DNA of 64,000 bases from Micromonospora violae (GTDB lineage: Bacteria > Actinomycetota > Actinomycetes > Mycobacteriales > Micromonosporaceae): NCBI RefSeq assembly GCF_004217135.1, contig NZ_SHKK01000001.1, positions 6,324,001 to 6,388,000 on the forward strand, in the 5' to 3' direction. The notes beneath the pieces are model-generated. The model made no database searches, was not told the origin of the DNA, and saw nothing but the letters and a program-made list of their open reading frames with translations. Positions 35,119 through 43,792 of the stretch are shown one piece after another; within the stretch, counting starts at the first letter, position 1, and every line of letters begins with the position of its first letter. Position numbers and translations under genes: made by a program.

Positions 35119-36075
35119 ATGGCCGCAGTCGGTCGCCCTCGCAGGTCCTGCCTCGCCGTGCCGGGTTCCAGCGTGAAGATGCTCGGCAAGGCCCAGGGGC
35201 TCCCGGCCGACCAGGTCTTCCTCGACCTGGAGGACGCGGTCGCCCCACTGGCCAAACCGGATGCCCGCAAGAACATCGTGGCCGCCCTCAACGAGGGTGA
35301 CTGGGCCGGCAAGACCCGGGTGGTGCGGGTCAACGACCTGACCACCCCGTGGACCTACCGCGACGTCATCGAGGTGGTCGAGGGCGCTGGCGCCAACCTG
35401 GACTGCATCATGCTGCCGAAGGTGCAGACCGCCGCGCAGGTGCAGTGGTTGGACCTGACGCTCACCCAGATCGAGAAGACGATCGGCCTGGAGGTCGGCC
35501 GGATCGGCATCGAGGCGCAGATCGAGAACGCCGCCGGACTGGTCAACGTGGACGCGATCGCCGCCGCTTCGCCGCGCGTGGAGACCATCATCTTCGGCCC
35601 GGCCGACTTCATGGCGTCGATCAACATGAAGTCGATGGTGGTCGGCGGCCTGATCCCGGAGTACCCGGGCGACCCGTACCACTACATCCTGATGCGGATC
35701 CTGATGGCCGCGCGGATGCACGACAAGCAGGCCATCGACGGCCCCTTCCTGCAGATCCGCGACGTCGACGCCTTCCGCGAGGTGGCCAAGCGTTCGGCCG
35801 CGCTGGGCTTCGACGGCAAGTGGGTGCTGCACCCAGGCCAGATCGACGCCGCCAACGAGGTCTACCAGCCGGCGCAGGACGACTACGACCACGCCGAGCT
35901 GATCCTCGACGCGTACCAGCACTACACGTCGGAGGCCGGCGGCCGGCTCGGTGCCGTGATGCTCGGCGACGAAATGATCGACGAAGCGTCCCGCAAGATG
36001 GCGCTGGTGGTCGCCGCCAAGGGCCGGGCCGCCGGGATGAGCCGTACCTCGTCGTTCACCCCACCGGCGCAGTGA
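35119..36075 (+). CDS. HpcH/HpaI-family CoA-ester lyase (malyl/methylmalyl-CoA lyase-like)
   Basis: A 318-residue TIM-barrel lyase. RRSCLAVPGSSVKMLGKA, DQVFLDLEDAVAP (metal-binding Glu/Asp), RVNDLTTPWTYRDV, IEAQIENAAGLVNVD and FGPADFMASINM match the CitE/Mcl group. Such enzymes cleave malyl-CoA or beta-methylmalyl-CoA to glyoxylate and an acyl-CoA. ATG 35119 follows GGAAGGAG by seven bases. With the acyl-CoA dehydrogenase at 38.5 kb and the MaoC protein at 44.3 kb it could belong to the ethylmalonyl-CoA pathway; the signature enzyme Ccr is not in this window. Confidence 0.85.
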   Translation: MAAVGRPRRSCLAVPGSSVKMLGKAQGLPADQVFLDLEDAVAPLAKPDARKNIVAALNEGDWAGKTRVVRVNDLTTPWTYRDVIEVVEGAGANLDCIMLPKVQTAAQVQWLDLTLTQIEKTIGLEVGRIGIEAQIENAAGLVNVDAIAAASPRVETIIFGPADFMASINMKSMVVGGLIPEYPGDPYHYILMRILMAARMHDKQAIDGPFLQIRDVDAFREVAKRSAALGFDGKWVLHPGQIDAANEVYQPAQDDYDHAELILDAYQHYTSEAGGRLGAVMLGDEMIDEASRKMALVVAAKGRAAGMSRTSSFTPPAQ

Positions 36076-36153
36076 CCGGCCGGGCCGGGACGACAGCCGG
36101 CGGCTGTCGATCCGGCCCGACAATCAGCGGTACGCCAACCCGCCCTCCGGTCA

Positions 36154-36699
36154 CTAGCTGGCGTTGTTGCTCGTCGCGATCGCGTAGATGATCGCGGCGA
36201 CGTAGAAGACGAGCACCAGTACCAGGAACCCGGTGAGAATCCAGCCGACGATGATGGCGGCCTTCGCCATCCCCGCACCGCCCTCGCCGCTGAGCCGGAT
36301 CTGCTTCTGCGCGACGTGCCCGAGGATCGCGCCGATCGGCGCGGTGATGCAGGACGTGAAACCGACCAGGGCCAGCACGAGCGCCGCGATGGCCAGCCCG
36401 TTGGTCTTCGGGGGCTGCGGGTAGCCGTAGCCGGGGTACTGCGGCGGGTATCCGCTCGGGGCGTACCCGGACGGGGCGTACGCGGGCGGGGCATATCCGG
36501 GCAGCGGCTGGCCGGCTGGCGGTTGCGCGCTGGCGTACGGGTCGATCGGGGCGTACGGGTCGGGGGCGTACGGGTCGACCGGCCCAGGTTGTGGGGGCAC
36601 CGACTGACCGGCCACCAGGGTCGGGTCGGGTGCGGGGCTCGACGGCTGGGCCGACCAGGTGGGATCGGTCCAGTTGCCGGGCGATGGCGGGTTGGTCAT
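36154..36699 (-). CDS. DUF4190 membrane protein (copy 1)
   Basis: A 181-residue protein with a Pro/Tyr-rich N-terminal half ([13 protein letters not shown] and [19 protein letters not shown]) and two spans at about 100-120 and 148-172 around the DUF4190 motif [19 protein letters not shown] 36699 follows GGAGAG. Family function unknown; members are often near the cell surface. A second copy lies about 1 kb downstream of this one. Confidence 0.85.
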   Translation of the reverse strand: MTNPPSPGNWTDPTWSAQPSSPAPDPTLVAGQSVPPQPGPVDPYAPDPYAPIDPYASAQPPAGQPLPGYAPPAYAPSGYAPSGYPPQYPGYGYPQPPKTNGLAIAALVLALVGFTSCITAPIGAILGHVAQKQIRLSGEGGAGMAKAAIIVGWILTGFLVLVLVFYVAAIIYAIATSNNAS

Positions 36700-36967
36700 G
36701 CGAACTCTCCGTCAGGTCGGGGTGCGGAGTCAGGGTAGCCAGCGCGGCCCAAACCCGACGCCCCCGCTTCCGGGTGCCGCGTTGCTCGGGCCGGTCGTAA
36801 CGGGCAGGATCCCTGGCATGGCATTCGACGCGCGCGCCGCGGACCGCTCCGGCAGTCGATCCCGACGGGACGTCAGCCGCCCGGGTGCGCCTCGGCGGAC
36901 CCGGACGACCGCCCCGTCGGGCAGCCCCGGCCCCGACGAGCCGGTCGCGCTCGCCGACCCGGTCACC

Positions 36968-37723
36968 ATGCGCCTCGACGGGCGGGTCGCCCTGGTCACC
37001 GGCGCGGGCAGCCCGGACGGCATCGGGTACGCCACCGCCCGGCGACTCGCCGACCTGGGCGCTCGGGTGGCCATCGTCTCCACCACCCGGCGCATCCACG
37101 AGCGGGCCGGCGAGTTGGGAGTGACCGGTTTCGTCGCGGACCTGACCGACGAGTCCGAGGTCGGCGCGCTCGCCGATGCGGTCACCGAGCAGTTGGGCGA
37201 CGTCGAGGTGCTGGTCAACAACGCCGGCCTGGCCAGCAGGGCCAGCCAGGGCGTGCTGCGGCCGGTGGCGCAGCTGACCTACGACGAGTGGCGCGGTGAG
37301 ATCGACCGCAACCTCTCCACCGCGTTCCTGTGCAGTCGGGCGTTCATCGGGGGGATGGCCGAGCGGGGCTGGGGCCGGATCGTCAACCTGGCGGCCACGG
37401 CCGGCCCGGTCAACGCCCTGCCCACCGAGGCCGCGTACGCCGCGGCGAAGGCCGGGGTGGTCGGGCTGACCCGGGCCCTGGCCATGGAGATGATCGCCGA
37501 CGGGGTGACCGTGAACGCGGTGGCGCCCGGCACCATCTACACTGCGGCGTCCACGATGGCCGAGGTCAAGCAGGGGCTGGGCACCCCGGTGGGGCGTCCG
37601 GGCACGCCCGACGAGGTCGCCGCGGCGATCAGCTTCCTCTGCTCGCCGGCCGCCTCGTACATCACCGGGCAGATGCTGGTGGTGGATGGCGGCAACAGCG
37701 TCCGTGAGGCCCGCTTCCGCTGA
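36968..37723 (+). CDS. SDR-family NAD(P)-dependent oxidoreductase (FabG-like)
   Basis: A 251-residue classical [21 protein letters not shown] is the cofactor loop (slightly unusual SPDGIG), VLVNNAG follows at about 82, Ser/Tyr/Lys appear as LAATAGP (Ser replaced by Thr/Ala) and YAAAKAG, and the C-terminus [11 protein letters not shown] is typical. The usual catalytic Ser in INISS-type segments reads NLAATAG here, so the catalytic Ser appears missing. ATG 36968 gives normal length; an upstream ATG at 36819 would add 49 Arg/Pro-rich residues. Confidence 0.82.
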   Translation: MRLDGRVALVTGAGSPDGIGYATARRLADLGARVAIVSTTRRIHERAGELGVTGFVADLTDESEVGALADAVTEQLGDVEVLVNNAGLASRASQGVLRPVAQLTYDEWRGEIDRNLSTAFLCSRAFIGGMAERGWGRIVNLAATAGPVNALPTEAAYAAAKAGVVGLTRALAMEMIADGVTVNAVAPGTIYTAASTMAEVKQGLGTPVGRPGTPDEVAAAISFLCSPAASYITGQMLVVDGGNSVREARFR

Positions 37724-37747
37724 CCGCGCCGCGCGCCGTCGGGTCGG

Positions 37748-38287
37748 TCAGTAGCCACTGCTGTCGCCGGTGTTGCTGAAGGCCACCAGCGCCAGCCAGC
37801 CGCAGCAGGCCAGCACGGTGAGCCCGGTGAAGACGTACCCCAGGATCAGTCCCCACGTCGCGAGCTGGTCGCCCTCCTCGCCGCTGGTGCGGATCTGCCG
37901 CTTGGCCAGATGACCGAGGACGGCGCCGGCCGGCGGAAACACGAAGGCGAACACCAACGAGAGGATCGCCAGCACGTTGGTGCCCCGACCCGGCCCGGAC
38001 GGCGGTGGGCCGTACTGGCCGTAGGGGCCCTGTGGGGGGTACGGCGGCTGTTGGCTCCAGTGCGCCGACTGCTGCGGCCCCTGGTGCCCGTACGGCGACG
38101 GTTCGCCCGCCGGTGGCCCGTACGGTGACCGTTCCGCTGGCAGCTCGTACGCCGGCTGGTCCGGCTGTGGCGCGTACGGCGACTGACCGGCTGGCGGTGG
38201 GGCGTACGGCGACTGGTCCTTCGGTGGCTCGTAGGGTGACGGCGGCTGCTCGTCCGCGGGCGGTCCCGACGGCGGCGGGTAGCTCAC
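37748..38287 (-). CDS. DUF4190 membrane protein (copy 2)
   Basis: A 179-residue paralogue of the protein at 36154. It has a Pro/Tyr-rich repeat N-terminus (SPYAPPPAGQSPYAP, PYGPPAGEPSPYG), then two spans around GAVLGHLAKRQIRTSGEEG. GTG 38287 follows GGAGGAGG. The two copies flank the SDR gene on the opposite strand, so they probably arose by local duplication. Confidence 0.85.
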   Translation of the reverse strand: MSYPPPSGPPADEQPPSPYEPPKDQSPYAPPPAGQSPYAPQPDQPAYELPAERSPYGPPAGEPSPYGHQGPQQSAHWSQQPPYPPQGPYGQYGPPPSGPGRGTNVLAILSLVFAFVFPPAGAVLGHLAKRQIRTSGEEGDQLATWGLILGYVFTGLTVLACCGWLALVAFSNTGDSSGY

Positions 38288-38464
38288 AGCTGTCCTCCTC
38301 CTGCCGGTGCCGGAAAAGTCCCTCTTGCCGGACGCTACCCGTAGCGGTGAACCTTTTCACAGCGGTTGTGTGGACTGGTCACCTTGGCCTCGGTGACCCG
38401 GGAGGCCGATACTGACCCAGCGTTCAGTTACCCATGAGTAGTGCGCGGATCCCCGGAGGCTGAG

Positions 38465-39661
38465 ATGGCCCGACTCGCCCAGACGCCCGGCCTGACCGAT
38501 GTGCAACAGTCGATCCTGGAGACCGTTCGGGACTTCGCCGACAAGGAGATCATCCCGCACGCTCAGCGGCTGGAGCACGCCGACGAGTACCCCACCGACA
38601 TCCTCGACGGCATGCGCGAGATGGGGCTCTTCGGCCTCACCATCGACGAGGAGTACGGCGGGCTCGGCGAATCACTGCTCACCTACGCGCTGGTGGTCGA
38701 GCAACTGTCCCGAGGCTGGATGTCGATCTCCGGCATCGTCAACACCCACTTCATCGTGGCGTACCTGATCTCCCAGCACGGCTCCGCCGAGCAGAAGGCC
38801 CGCCTACTGCCGAAGATGGCCACCGGCGAGATACGCGGCGCGTTCTCCATGTCCGAGCCCGAGACCGGCTCCGACGTTTCGGCCATCAAGTCCCGGGCGG
38901 TCCGCGACGGTGACCACTACGTGCTCAACGGGCAGAAGATGTGGCTCACCAACGGGGCGTACTCCTCGGTGGTGGCCACCCTGGTCAAGACCGACACCGG
39001 TGCGGACTCCGTCTACGGCAACATGAGCACGTTCTTGCTGGAGAAGGAGCCGGGCTTCGGCGAGACCGCCCCCGGCCTCACCATCCCCGGCAAGATCGAA
39101 AAGATGGGTTACAAGGGCGTCGAGACCACCGAGATGGTGCTCGACGGCGTGACAGTGCCCGACTCCGCGATCCTCGGCGGCGCCGACCAGGTCGGCCGCG
39201 GCTTCTACCAGATGATGGACGGCATCGAGGTGGGCCGGGTCAACGTCGCCGCCCGCGCCTGCGGCATCTCCATCCGCGCCTTCGAGCTGGCGGTGAGCTA
39301 CGCCCAGCAGCGCAAAACCTTCGGCCAGCCCCTCGCCAGGCACCAGGCGATCGCCTTCAAGCTCGCCGAGATGGGCACGAAGATCGAGGCCGCGCACGCC
39401 CTCATGGTCAACGCCGCCCGGCTCAAGGACGCCGGCCAGCGCAACGACGTCGAGGCCGGGATGGCCAAACTGCTCGCCTCGGAGTACTGCGCCGAGGTCG
39501 TCCAGGAGGCGTTCCGCATCCACGGCGGCTACGGCTACTCCAAGGAGTACGAGATCGAGCGGCTGATGCGGGAGGCCCCGTTCCTGCTCATCGGTGAGGG
39601 CACCTCCGAGATCCAGAAGACAATCATCAGCCGAGGCCTCCTCAAGGACTACAAGCTCTGA
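38465..39661 (+). CDS. Acyl-CoA dehydrogenase
   Basis: A 398-residue flavoenzyme. FSMSEPETGSDVSAIKSRA (about 133-151) binds FAD/substrate, MWLTNGAYSSV follows, and the C-terminal part has EAFRIHGGYGYSKEYEIERLMREAPFLLIGEGTSE split by short links, with the catalytic Glu in the final EGTSEIQ region as in short-chain enzymes. ATG 38465 follows GGAGG by 5 bases. It may oxidise a short or branched acyl-CoA; a methylsuccinyl-CoA role in an ethylmalonyl-CoA route is possible but unproven. Confidence 0.9.
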   Translation: MARLAQTPGLTDVQQSILETVRDFADKEIIPHAQRLEHADEYPTDILDGMREMGLFGLTIDEEYGGLGESLLTYALVVEQLSRGWMSISGIVNTHFIVAYLISQHGSAEQKARLLPKMATGEIRGAFSMSEPETGSDVSAIKSRAVRDGDHYVLNGQKMWLTNGAYSSVVATLVKTDTGADSVYGNMSTFLLEKEPGFGETAPGLTIPGKIEKMGYKGVETTEMVLDGVTVPDSAILGGADQVGRGFYQMMDGIEVGRVNVAARACGISIRAFELAVSYAQQRKTFGQPLARHQAIAFKLAEMGTKIEAAHALMVNAARLKDAGQRNDVEAGMAKLLASEYCAEVVQEAFRIHGGYGYSKEYEIERLMREAPFLLIGEGTSEIQKTIISRGLLKDYKL

Positions 39662-39914
39662 CCCGCGCCTGCTGATCGGTTGCTCGTTGTCCGGCCGGCC
39701 GTGTCCGCACCGTCGGTCGAGAGCGTGATGACTCTGAGGCATCAATATGTCCCAGCGGCATCACGCTCTCTGCGGAGCTTGCCCGCGCGTGCGGACGCGG
39801 CGATCAGCCGGTCCTCCGGCACCGCCGTGTCCCTGCCGCCGGCCACCGGGCGGGGTCGCAGCGACCGGCACACCGCGGGCCGCAGCCGTACGCCGTCCCT
39901 CGCGCGATGGCTGA
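39662..39914. other. Gene-free gap with a palindromic element
   Basis: No coding frame has support here. It holds the palindrome at 39719-39770 and otherwise plain GC-rich sequence downstream of two convergent genes. Confidence 0.6.
39719..39770. repeat. Long-looped palindrome (possible REP/MITE-like element or terminator)
   Basis: GAGAGCGTGATG (39719-39730) is the exact reverse complement of CATCACGCTCTC (39759-39770), with a 28-base loop that is AT-richer (GAGGCATCAATATGTCCC). It lies between the convergent acyl-CoA dehydrogenase and CoA-binding genes. No second copy is seen in the window. Confidence 0.6.
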
Positions 39915-40322
39915 TTAGGGGAGGCGGGTTAGGGCGTGGACAGCGCGTTCTACGGCCAGGCAGCGGTCTTCGACGTAGTCCATGCCGGCCTCTTCGGCGA
40001 TTCGCCGTGCTTCGGCCGAGATGATGCCCAACTGCAGCCAGGCCGCGGGGGCACCAATCGTCGCCGCGTCCCGGACCACCTGCACGGCGTCGGCTGCCGG
40101 CCGGAACACGTTCACCAGGTCGACCGGGTGCGGGATGTCGGCGAGGGTCTTGTAGGCCCGTTCGCCGAACAACTCGTCGACCGTCGGGTTGACCGGGATG
40201 ATGCGCCAGCCGTGCCGCTGCATCTGCAACGGCACGCTGTGCGCGGCCTTGAACGGGTCGCGGGACGCACCCACGACGGCGATCACGGCGGAGTCGGCGA
40301 GGATCTGCTGAGCGGTACGCAC
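39915..40322 (-). CDS. CoA-binding domain protein (YccU-like)
   Basis: A 135-residue single-domain Rossmann protein. AVIAVVGASRDPFKAAHSVPLQMQR contains the CoA-binding loop, split here by shortness; IIPVNPTVDELFG and VDLVNVFRPAADAV are typical. GTG 40322 lies 6 bases after TACAGT, a leaderless start. Molecular role unknown; the fold matches the CoA-binding part of succinyl-CoA synthetase. Confidence 0.85.
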   Translation of the reverse strand: MRTAQQILADSAVIAVVGASRDPFKAAHSVPLQMQRHGWRIIPVNPTVDELFGERAYKTLADIPHPVDLVNVFRPAADAVQVVRDAATIGAPAAWLQLGIISAEARRIAEEAGMDYVEDRCLAVERAVHALTRLP

Positions 40323-40341
40323 CCGCCGACTGTAGCTCCGA

Positions 40342-41388
40342 CTACAGCAGCGTCAGCTGCTCGGCCGCCGATGGTGGTGGCGGCTCGGGGAGGTTGCGGT
40401 TGTCGCCCCGCTCGCCGCGGTGCATCCCGTGCCGGCGGGCGGCGATCCGCACCCGTGCGGTCACCTCCCGCTGGTACGCCTGCGGGGCGTACGCGCCGGC
40501 CCGGTACAGCTCGCGGTAGCGGGGCACGAGGTGCGGGTGCTCCCGGGCGAGCCAGGGCGCGTACCACTCCCGGGCCCCGGGACGCAGGTGCAGCGGTAGC
40601 GCGGTCACGCTTGTCGCACCGGCTGCGGCGATCGCCGACACGGTGGCGTCGATCGAGGCGTCGTCGTCGCTGAGGCCGGGCAGGATCGGGGCCATCAACA
40701 CCCCGACGGAGAAACCGGCGTCGCTGAGTGCCCGCACCGCGTCCAGCCGGCGGCCCGGGTGCGGTGTGCCCGGCTCGACGGACCGCCAGAGCCGCTCGTC
40801 GACGAACCCGACCGAGAAGGAGATGCCCACGGTTGTCACCTCGGCGGCCTGACGCAGCAGGGGCAGGTCGCGCAGGATCAGCGTGCCCTTGGTGAGGATC
40901 GAGAACGGGTTGGCGAAGTCTCGCAGGGCGCCGATGATCTGCGGCATCAGCCGGTAGCGGCCCTCGGCCCGCTGGTAGCAGTCGACGTTGGTGCCCATCG
41001 CCACGTGTGCGCCCCGCCATCTCGGCGCGGCCAGCTCTCGTCGGACCAGCTCACCGGCGTTGACCTTGACGATCACCTTCCGGTCGAAGTCGGCACCGGC
41101 GTCGAGGTCGAGATAAGTGTGAGTATTTCTCGCGAAGCAGTAGCGGCATGCATGAGAGCAACCCCGGTACGGGTTGATCGTCCACTCGAACGGGACGCGC
41201 GACTGCCCGGGCACCCGGTTGAGGATGGACTTGGCCTGCACCTCGTAGAAGGTCATCCCGGCGAACTCGGGGGTGTCGAAGGTGCGTGCGATGGCGCCGG
41301 GCAGCGCCAGCGGCAGGGGTGGCGTCGCTGGCGCTGCCCGCTCGGGGTCTCCCTCGACCGGGGGAGCGGTGAGGTTGTCCCAGCGCAT
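40342..41388 (-). CDS. Rv2578c-family radical SAM protein
   Basis: A 348-residue radical SAM enzyme with the cluster motif C77-xxx-C81-xx-C84 in YRGCSHACRYC, then the SPL-like features TNVDCYQRAEGRYRLM and FSILTKGTLILRDLPLL. It resembles the spore-photoproduct-lyase-like branch and M. tuberculosis Rv2578c. Eleven bases before ATG 41388 begins a near-perfect actinobacterial LexA box, and as I recall Rv2578c is also in the LexA regulon. A DNA-damage role is therefore likely, though the reaction is unknown. Confidence 0.88.
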   Translation of the reverse strand: MRWDNLTAPPVEGDPERAAPATPPLPLALPGAIARTFDTPEFAGMTFYEVQAKSILNRVPGQSRVPFEWTINPYRGCSHACRYCFARNTHTYLDLDAGADFDRKVIVKVNAGELVRRELAAPRWRGAHVAMGTNVDCYQRAEGRYRLMPQIIGALRDFANPFSILTKGTLILRDLPLLRQAAEVTTVGISFSVGFVDERLWRSVEPGTPHPGRRLDAVRALSDAGFSVGVLMAPILPGLSDDDASIDATVSAIAAAGATSVTALPLHLRPGAREWYAPWLAREHPHLVPRYRELYRAGAYAPQAYQREVTARVRIAARRHGMHRGERGDNRNLPEPPPPSAAEQLTLL

Positions 41389-41397
41389 GGGCACTAT

Positions 41398-41413
41398 TCG
41401 AACACGTGTACGA
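41398..41413. promoter_or_regulatory. SOS (LexA) box
   Basis: TCGAAC-ACGT-GTACGA matches the actinobacterial LexA consensus TCGAAC-N4-GTTCGA with one mismatch. It lies 10 bases upstream of the radical SAM start and also upstream of the divergent DCC-family gene at 41482, so it could affect both. Confidence 0.75.
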
Positions 41414-41481
41414 GGTGAGCGCAAGTGACCCGCCGTACACCGGTGGGCGTCCGGGTGGTCGGAGAGGGGAGGATGGACAGC

Positions 41482-41901
41482 ATGGAGACGTCGACCTTCG
41501 TCTACGACGGGGACTGCGCGTTCTGCACGAGCTGTGCGGAGTTCATCGAGCGCCGCATCCCCACCACCGCGCGGGTGGTGCCCTGGCAGTTCGCCGACCT
41601 GGACGCGCTCGGCCTCACCGTGGCCGAGTGCGAGGAGGCCGTGCAGTGGGTCGGCGCGGACGGCTCTCGTGCGGCGGGCCCGGACGCCATCGCGAAGCTT
41701 CTCGCGGCGAGTGGTCCGCTGTGGCGGGTCGCCGGTGCCGGCCTGCGGATCCCGCCGGTGCGCGTCGCGGCCTGGCCGTTGTACCGCTGGGTGGCACGCA
41801 ACCGACACCGCCTGCCGGGCGGCACGGCGGCCTGCTCACTGCCGCAGGAGGCCCGGGAGCGGCTCTACGGGCCGGCCGGTCGCCCGACCACCGGCGCCTG
41901 A
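41482..41901 (+). CDS. DCC-family thiol-disulfide oxidoreductase-like protein (DUF393)
   Basis: A 139-residue protein with the DUF393 signature VYDGDCAFCTSCAEFIERR at about 6-24 (the DxDCxxC motif; an additional Cys follows). ATG 41482 has GGAGG nine bases before it; an ATG at 41473 abuts that site. DUF393 is a thioredoxin-like fold often next to, or fused with, HTTM proteins; here the HTTM gene is convergent and overlaps its last 37 bases. Confidence 0.85.
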   Translation: METSTFVYDGDCAFCTSCAEFIERRIPTTARVVPWQFADLDALGLTVAECEEAVQWVGADGSRAAGPDAIAKLLAASGPLWRVAGAGLRIPPVRVAAWPLYRWVARNRHRLPGGTAACSLPQEARERLYGPAGRPTTGA

Positions 41902-42842
41902 TCGTCGAGCGCCCGCTCCGCGCCAGCAGCCACCGGGCCCTGGCCAGGCGTGACCGGCACGGTCTCGACGTCCGCCGGGCGCGGTTCCGGGGCGGCCGTC
42001 GTCGCTGATGCGGGGGTGCCGCGGCCGACGAGCCGGCGGGCCCAGACCAGCGGGCGCACCCGCTCCAGCGGGAGGAAGCTGGTCATCGCGGCCAGGTGCG
42101 GCGCGAACGAGATCGTGATGGTCGCGATGGTGACCGCGTGGAACGAGTAGAAGAAGCCGACCATGGCGTGTCGCCAGCGGGGTGGCAGGAAAAAGACCAC
42201 CGGGCTCAGCAGTTCGAACGCCACGATGCCGAACTGGGCGACGATCAGCAGGTACGGCACCTGGGCGATCAGGTCCGCCAGGTCGGTGCCGCGTCGGATG
42301 ATCGCCCGGGCCAGCACCGAGCCGGTCAGCCAGTCCAGGCCGCCGAAGCGCAGCTTGGCGAACGCGGCCAGGAAGTACGTGCAGATCACCGCGATCTGGG
42401 TGACGCGGAGGGCCCAGCCGCCGGCCTCGGTGCGGGTGGTGTCGCCGTGTCGGGCGCGACCGGCGGTGGGCAGTACGGCGAGTGCGACGAGCAGGCCGAA
42501 CCGGTCGTGGTCGACCTTCCCGTAGCTCATCGCGATGATCATCCACTCCAGGTACAGCGCGCACACCGCCCAGCCGAGCAGCCGGGGTGCCCGTCCGGTG
42601 GCGGCGAGGAGGGCGAGCAGCAGCAACGCCCAGAAGAACACCGTCACCAGCGTCTCGGTTGGCGTCGGTAGTGGGAGTAGGCGGCCGATCAGGAGTGGCT
42701 GGTAGAGGTCGCCGGGCACGCTGACCCGGGTGCGTACCCAGGGGGTGAAGATCACCAGGTCGGCGGCGACGAACAGGTAGATCAGGGTGCGGAACGCGGC
42801 CACCCGGCCCCGGGGGACGGCCTCGGTCAGCCAGCGGGTCAT
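41865..42842 (-). CDS. HTTM-domain membrane protein (vitamin K-dependent carboxylase-like)
   Basis: A 325-residue protein with about six to seven spans and the HTTM architecture: VAAFRTLIYLFVAADLVIF at the start, DHDRFGLLVALAVLP, VICTYFLAAFAKLRFGGLDWL, then FGIVAFELLSPVVFFLPPRW. The HTTM domain is shared with gamma-glutamyl carboxylase. A Pro/Ala-rich tail follows from about 285. It overlaps the upstream small membrane gene by 4 bases (ATGA). A redox or carboxylation role with the DCC protein next door is inference. Confidence 0.82.
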   Translation of the reverse strand: MTRWLTEAVPRGRVAAFRTLIYLFVAADLVIFTPWVRTRVSVPGDLYQPLLIGRLLPLPTPTETLVTVFFWALLLLALLAATGRAPRLLGWAVCALYLEWMIIAMSYGKVDHDRFGLLVALAVLPTAGRARHGDTTRTEAGGWALRVTQIAVICTYFLAAFAKLRFGGLDWLTGSVLARAIIRRGTDLADLIAQVPYLLIVAQFGIVAFELLSPVVFFLPPRWRHAMVGFFYSFHAVTIATITISFAPHLAAMTSFLPLERVRPLVWARRLVGRGTPASATTAAPEPRPADVETVPVTPGQGPVAAGAERALDDQAPVVGRPAGP

Positions 42843-43279
42843 CGGGTGGCCTGCCAGCGGACGACGGTCTCGTCGGTGTGTTCGCCGGTCGGCCGGCCGG
42901 CGTGGATGCCGTGCCAGCGGATGATGATGCGGACCTCGACCAGCGCGGGGGCGTCCGGGTGACGTTCGGCGTACGCGTCGGCGACCTCGGTGAGCAGCGT
43001 CGGGTCGGCGACGTACCGGGCCTGCTGACCCTCGATCTCGGCGCGGCGGATGCCGGTCGCGTTCTGGTCGAGGTCGATCACCGTCCCGGAGCTGTTCACC
43101 CCCTCGACGCGGGTGTCGGGTGCGGGCGCGTTCGGCGGGTTGGAGGTGGAGTACATCCGGAACGGGCCGAACGGGAAGTCGTCGTCGCTGCCCCAGAAGG
43201 TGCCGAGGACGAGCAGGACGAGACCGAGTGCGGTCGCGCCCAGCCGGGTCACGCGCCCGCGGGTGGTCAGGTTCTCCAT
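42839..43279 (-). CDS. Small membrane-anchored protein coupled to HTTM gene
   Basis: A 146-residue protein with one N-terminal span (about 12-30; ATALGLVLLVLGTFW) and an outside domain beginning DDDFPFGPFRMYSTSNPPN. Its stop overlaps the HTTM start (ATGA), so the two are made together. I recall such FPFxPFRMY proteins beside HTTM genes, but know no function. Confidence 0.72.
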   Translation of the reverse strand: MENLTTRGRVTRLGATALGLVLLVLGTFWGSDDDFPFGPFRMYSTSNPPNAPAPDTRVEGVNSSGTVIDLDQNATGIRRAEIEGQQARYVADPTLLTEVADAYAERHPDAPALVEVRIIIRWHGIHAGRPTGEHTDETVVRWQATR

Positions 43280-43383
43280 CGGGTCGTGACGATACGGGAT
43301 GTACCGCCTGCTCCGGGTCCCTCCGACGGCCAGTTCGGCCTGACCGGGCAGGTGATCATGCGAGGGTCGCTGGAGGTACGACG

Positions 43384-43412
43384 AAGGCCGGGCCCGATTC
43401 GGGCCCGGCCTT
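43384..43412 (-). terminator. Terminator after trxA
   Basis: AAGGCCGGGCCC and GGGCCCGGCCTT form a perfect 12-bp stem with loop GATTC, 18 bases past the trxA stop. Confidence 0.85.
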
Positions 43413-43429
43413 GTGTCGTCGCGGACGAC

Positions 43430-43792
43430 TCAGTGGTTGTGCTCGGCCAACTGCTTGCGGACGTCGTCCATGTCCAGCGCCTCGACCTGCTCGATCAGGT
43501 TCTCCAGCGCGGACTCGGGAAGGGCGCCCGGCTGGGCGAAGACGATGACGCCGTCACGGATCGCCATGATCGTCGGGATCGAGCGGATGTCGAACTTGGC
43601 GCCCAGCTCCTGCTGAGCCTCAGTGTCGACCTTGCCGAAGACGATGTTCTGGTGCTTCTCCGAGGAGCGCTCGTAGACCGGGGCGAACCGCTTGCACGGA
43701 CCACACCAGTCGGCCCAGAAGTCGACCAGGACGATGCCGTCGTTGCCGGTCACCTCGTCGAAGTTCGCCGAGGTCAGCTCAACGGTTGCCAT
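43430..43792 (-). CDS. trxA: Thioredoxin
   Basis: A 120-residue thioredoxin with the active-site WCGPCK at about 29-34 (VLVDFWADWCGPC), cis-Pro in IRSIPTIMA and the usual fold; the C-terminal MDDVRKQLAEHNH is slightly extended. ATG 43792 has GGAGAG upstream. It reduces protein disulfides with thioredoxin reductase, which is not in the window. A SigR-type promoter lies 40 bases upstream, so disulfide stress should induce it. Confidence 0.93.
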   Translation of the reverse strand: MATVELTSANFDEVTGNDGIVLVDFWADWCGPCKRFAPVYERSSEKHQNIVFGKVDTEAQQELGAKFDIRSIPTIMAIRDGVIVFAQPGALPESALENLIEQVEALDMDDVRKQLAEHNH

